A DNA stretch of 7,907 bases from an uncultured Novosphingobium sp. GTDB lineage: Bacteria; Pseudomonadota; Alphaproteobacteria; Sphingomonadales; Sphingomonadaceae. Every line of letters begins with the position of its first letter. Positions within the stretch are counted from its first letter, which is position 1. The notes below the pieces were generated by a model, which did not search any database, was not told the DNA's origin, and worked only from the letters and a program-made list of their open reading frames with translations. A program made the position numbers and the translations under genes. Positions 5,718-7,907 of the stretch are shown piece after piece. Location of the stretch: NCBI GenBank assembly GCA_937860195.1, contig CALMBN010000349.1, positions 1 to 7,907 of the forward strand, read 5' to 3'.

Positions 5718-6713
5718 ATGCAGTTCCTCTCTGACAATGCCGCCGCTGTCCACCCCCGGGTCTGGGAAGCGATGCGCAAGGCCGATGCGGCGCAATCGCC
5801 TTATGATGGTGACGCGCTGAGCCTGCAGCTGGACGAGGCGTTTGCCAAGCTGTTCGGGCGGCCCTGTGCGGTGTTGTGGGTGGCAACCGGGACGGCGGCC
5901 AATTGCCTCGCGCTCGCGGCGTTGACCCAACCCCACGGGGGGGTGATCTGCCATCGCGAAGCCCATATCGAGACCGACGAATGCGGCGCGCCGGGATTTT
6001 ACACCCACGGGGCCAAATTGATCCTGGCGGACGGCGAGGGCGCAAAGCTGACCCCATTGGCAGTCGAAACAGTGATCGCCGGGATCCGTCAGGATGTCCA
6101 TCAGGTCCAGCCGCAGGCGCTGTCGGTGACGCAGGCGAGCGAATATGGACGCTGTTACCGGCCCGAGGAATTGGCGAAGCTATCTGCTACCGCACAGGCT
6201 CACGGCCTTGCGCTCCATGTCGATGGCGCGCGGTTTGCCAATGCAGTGGCTTTCCTCAAGTGTTCGCCGTGGGATGCCTGCCAGGGCGCCGCGGCGCTCA
6301 GCTTTGGCTGCGTCAAGAACGGCGGGATGAGCGCCGAGGCGCTGGTGTTTTTTGATGAAGGCTTGGCCGATGTTGCGCGGCTGCGCCGCAAACGTGCTGG
6401 GCACTTGCAGTCGAAAGGCCGGTTCCTCGCCGCACAGCTGCTGGCGATGGTTGAAGGCGGGTTGTGGCTCGATAATGCACGGGCGGCCAATGCCGCCGCG
6501 CAGGAGCTGGCCGGCTCGGCGGCTGAGCGGCTGCTCCATCCGGTCGAGGCCAACGAGCTGTTCTTGCGGCTCACCCGGACCGAGCGCGAAGCGTTGCGCG
6601 GCCAGGGCTTCTCGTTCTACGACTGGGGCGATGAGGCAGCGCGGCTGGTCACGGCGTGGAATTGTAATCCTGCCTCTGTCACCGCGCTGGCCCGCGCTCT
6701 GGCAGCACTGTGA
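5718..6713 (+). CDS. Low-specificity L-threonine aldolase / beta-eliminating lyase family PLP enzyme
   Basis: This fold-type I PLP enzyme probably cleaves L-threonine or allo-threonine to glycine and acetaldehyde. The 331 residues show TGTAAN at 57-62 (phosphate-binding loop), H83 in EAHIETDE (stacks on the PLP ring in threonine aldolases), D169 and R172 in HVDGARFANA (PLP nitrogen and substrate/cofactor contacts), and SFGCVKNGGM at 195-204, where K200 is the expected Schiff-base lysine. The SFG-x-x-KNG form is the variant I recall in proteobacterial homologues. The frame is open back to 5451, but that part is antisense to the GNAT gene. ATG at 5718 yields MQFLSDNAA, the family start; an in-frame ATG at 5706 is possible. 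Ribosome-site evidence is weak for both. The stop overlaps the GTG of the downstream transporter. Exact beta-hydroxy amino acid preference is not readable. Confidence 0.9.
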   Translation: MQFLSDNAAAVHPRVWEAMRKADAAQSPYDGDALSLQLDEAFAKLFGRPCAVLWVATGTAANCLALAALTQPHGGVICHREAHIETDECGAPGFYTHGAKLILADGEGAKLTPLAVETVIAGIRQDVHQVQPQALSVTQASEYGRCYRPEELAKLSATAQAHGLALHVDGARFANAVAFLKCSPWDACQGAAALSFGCVKNGGMSAEALVFFDEGLADVARLRRKRAGHLQSKGRFLAAQLLAMVEGGLWLDNARAANAAAQELAGSAAERLLHPVEANELFLRLTRTEREALRGQGFSFYDWGDEAARLVTAWNCNPASVTALARALAAL

Positions 6714-7603
6714 GCGCGCGCACCCGCTCGATCCTGGCATTCATCCTCGTCACCATGATCTGGGGTTCGACCTGGTCAGTGATCAAGGATCAGATCAGCG
6801 TGGTCCCGGCGCAGTGGAGCGTGACCTGGCGGTTTGCGCTGGCAACAGTCGGGATGGCACTGCTGGCCAAGTGGCGCGGCGAGGATCTGCGGCTTGGCCC
6901 CGGCGGGTACCGTTTTGCCGCGATGCTTGGGCTGCTGCAATTCTGCCTGAATTTCCAGTTTGTCTATCAGGCCCAACACCATCTGACTTCGGGCGTGGTC
7001 GCAGTGCTGTTCGCGCTGCTGATGGTGCCCAATGCAGTGTTGGCGCGATTGTTCCTGAACACCCCGGTGAGCGGGCGGTTCATTGAGGGCGGGGCTGTGG
7101 CGATTGCCGGGATCGGGCTGCTGCTGACGCACGAATATGCGGTCGCCCCGGTGGGCGGCTCGGTCTTGCTCGGCCTGGTGTTGGCGAGCCTTGCAATCAT
7201 GTGCGCATCGGGAGCCAATGTCCTGCTCGCGACCGATACGGCCCGCAAATTGCCGGCCGTATCGCTGTTGGCCTGGGCGATGCTGTTCGGCACCCTGTTC
7301 GATGCCGCGTTGGCGCTGGCGATGACCGGCCCGCCGGCATTCGATTCGCGCCCCGAATACTGGTGGGGGATCGCCTACCTCGGGATTCTTGGCTCGGTGG
7401 TGACTTTCCCGCTGTATTTTGCCCTGATCCGCAATTGGGGGCCGGGACCAGCGGCCTATAACGGGGTTGCGGTGCCGGTTGTGGCAATGGCCCTCTCGAC
7501 CCTGCTCGAAGGCTATCACTGGACCGCGCTGGCGGCGGGCGGAGCGGCCTTGGCAATGGTCGGGCTATTGATTGCCCTCTCGGGCCGCAAGGCAGGCGGC
7601 TAG
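6710..7603 (+). CDS. EamA/DMT-family transporter, ten predicted membrane helices
   Basis: This inner-membrane protein belongs to the drug/metabolite transporter superfamily, with two tandem EamA repeats. Of its 297 residues, hydrophobic segments lie at roughly 7-26, 37-53, 68-86, 94-112, 124-140, 149-173, 182-204, 218-238, 246-265 and 271-290. WGSTW at 18-22 in helix 1, and VPVVAMALSTLLEGYHWT (255-272) with P256 and E267 in the second repeat, are typical EamA signatures. Start is GTG at 6710, overlapping the aldolase TGA as GTGA. No Shine-Dalgarno is visible, so translation is likely coupled. Many relatives export amino acids or metabolites, so export of an aldolase substrate or product is a reasonable inference from the coupling but not shown. 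The last 39 bases overlap the convergent epimerase gene. Confidence 0.92.
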   Translation: MSARTRSILAFILVTMIWGSTWSVIKDQISVVPAQWSVTWRFALATVGMALLAKWRGEDLRLGPGGYRFAAMLGLLQFCLNFQFVYQAQHHLTSGVVAVLFALLMVPNAVLARLFLNTPVSGRFIEGGAVAIAGIGLLLTHEYAVAPVGGSVLLGLVLASLAIMCASGANVLLATDTARKLPAVSLLAWAMLFGTLFDAALALAMTGPPAFDSRPEYWWGIAYLGILGSVVTFPLYFALIRNWGPGPAAYNGVAVPVVAMALSTLLEGYHWTALAAGGAALAMVGLLIALSGRKAGG

Positions 7604-7907
7604 ACCCTCGCGGTAGCTGGGATAGCGGGGCTGCCAGCCCAGCGCGCGTTTGGCCTTGGCATTGGTAACCCGACGGTTCTCGGCATAGAAAGCGCGGGCC
7701 ATGGGAGAGAGGTTTGCTTCATCGAGTGATTGGAGCGGCGGCATCTTGTTACCGAGCAGCTGACAGGCATGCTCGATCACCGTGTTCTGGCTGGTCGGCA
7801 AGTCGTCGGCGACGTTGTAAGCTCCGCTGGGCGCATTGAGAGCCAATGTGGCCGCGCTGACGATGTCATCGACATGGACCCGGCTGAACACCTGATCGGG
7901 CAAGTCG
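7565..7907 (-). CDS. SDR-type NAD(P)-dependent epimerase/dehydratase, C-terminal 113 residues only
   Basis: The gene enters from the right edge, so only the C-terminal part is visible and the NAD-binding Rossmann half is outside. What is seen fits extended SDRs of the epimerase or YeeZ type: FSRVHVDDIVSAATLAL near the start (the conserved post-catalytic R-x-HVDD segment), then GAYNVADDLPTS, and at the end ENRRVTNAKAKRALGWQPRYPSYREGL, the typical K-x-x-L-G-W-x-P-x-Y-P-x-Y-x-x-GL tail. Substrate-binding residues cannot be judged. A TTG at 7903 could be mistaken for a start, but the frame is already open with Asp-Leu before it and the fold would be incomplete, so this is a truncated view. Its stop (TAG, 7565-7567) lies within the transporter gene, a 39-base tail-to-tail overlap. 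Confidence 0.9.
   Translation of the reverse strand, partial: DLPDQVFSRVHVDDIVSAATLALNAPSGAYNVADDLPTSQNTVIEHACQLLGNKMPPLQSLDEANLSPMARAFYAENRRVTNAKAKRALGWQPRYPSYREGLAACLAAREGNQ

Overview
The window is a high-GC bacterial segment that looks like an alphaproteobacterium, most likely Sphingomonadales (Erythrobacteraceae or Sphingomonadaceae). This rests on remembered gene order and protein style (PurE/PurK, RibF, a short GpmA, a small Arg-rich protein rich in LRENLRRRK), not on a search. Genes are packed tightly, with start/stop overlaps and gaps of 0 to 7 bases.

Minus-strand housekeeping cluster, 4951 down to 1. In transcription order it holds a 44-residue basic hypothetical protein, gpmA (TTG start), purE, purK, folA, an M19 membrane dipeptidase and ribF. 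Spacings are 34, 1, 7, 1, 0 and -4 bases, so this is almost certainly one operon. It joins glycolysis, purine synthesis, folate reduction, dipeptide or D-Ala-D-Ala cleavage, and FMN/FAD synthesis.

Anomalous left end, 1 to about 312. RibF is normal through its FAD-synthetase domain. Exactly where the riboflavin-kinase domain should start, the frame runs without a stop into about 67 residues that look like the middle of a tungsten aldehyde:ferredoxin oxidoreductase (AOR), including its CxxCxxxC iron-sulfur motif. That similarity stops abruptly near 110, and I cannot assign the rest. An assembly or amplification chimera at a contig edge is the simplest explanation. A real rearrangement or fusion is the exciting but less likely alternative.

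Middle, 4952 to 5371. A tRNA-Thr(GGU) with encoded CCA lies on the plus strand behind a plausible promoter and a GC-rich hairpin. Convergent to it is a 42-residue single-membrane-span protein.

Right part, 5372 to 7907. A short GNAT-like acetyltransferase (minus) is divergent from a threonine aldolase-family PLP enzyme (plus). The latter is coupled through GTGA to an EamA/DMT-family transporter. The 3' end of a minus-strand SDR-type NAD(P)-dependent epimerase/dehydratase overlaps the transporter tail by 39 bases and runs off the window. Apart from the left junction I see no mobile element, CRISPR array or defence system; the rest is ordinary chromosomal gene content.
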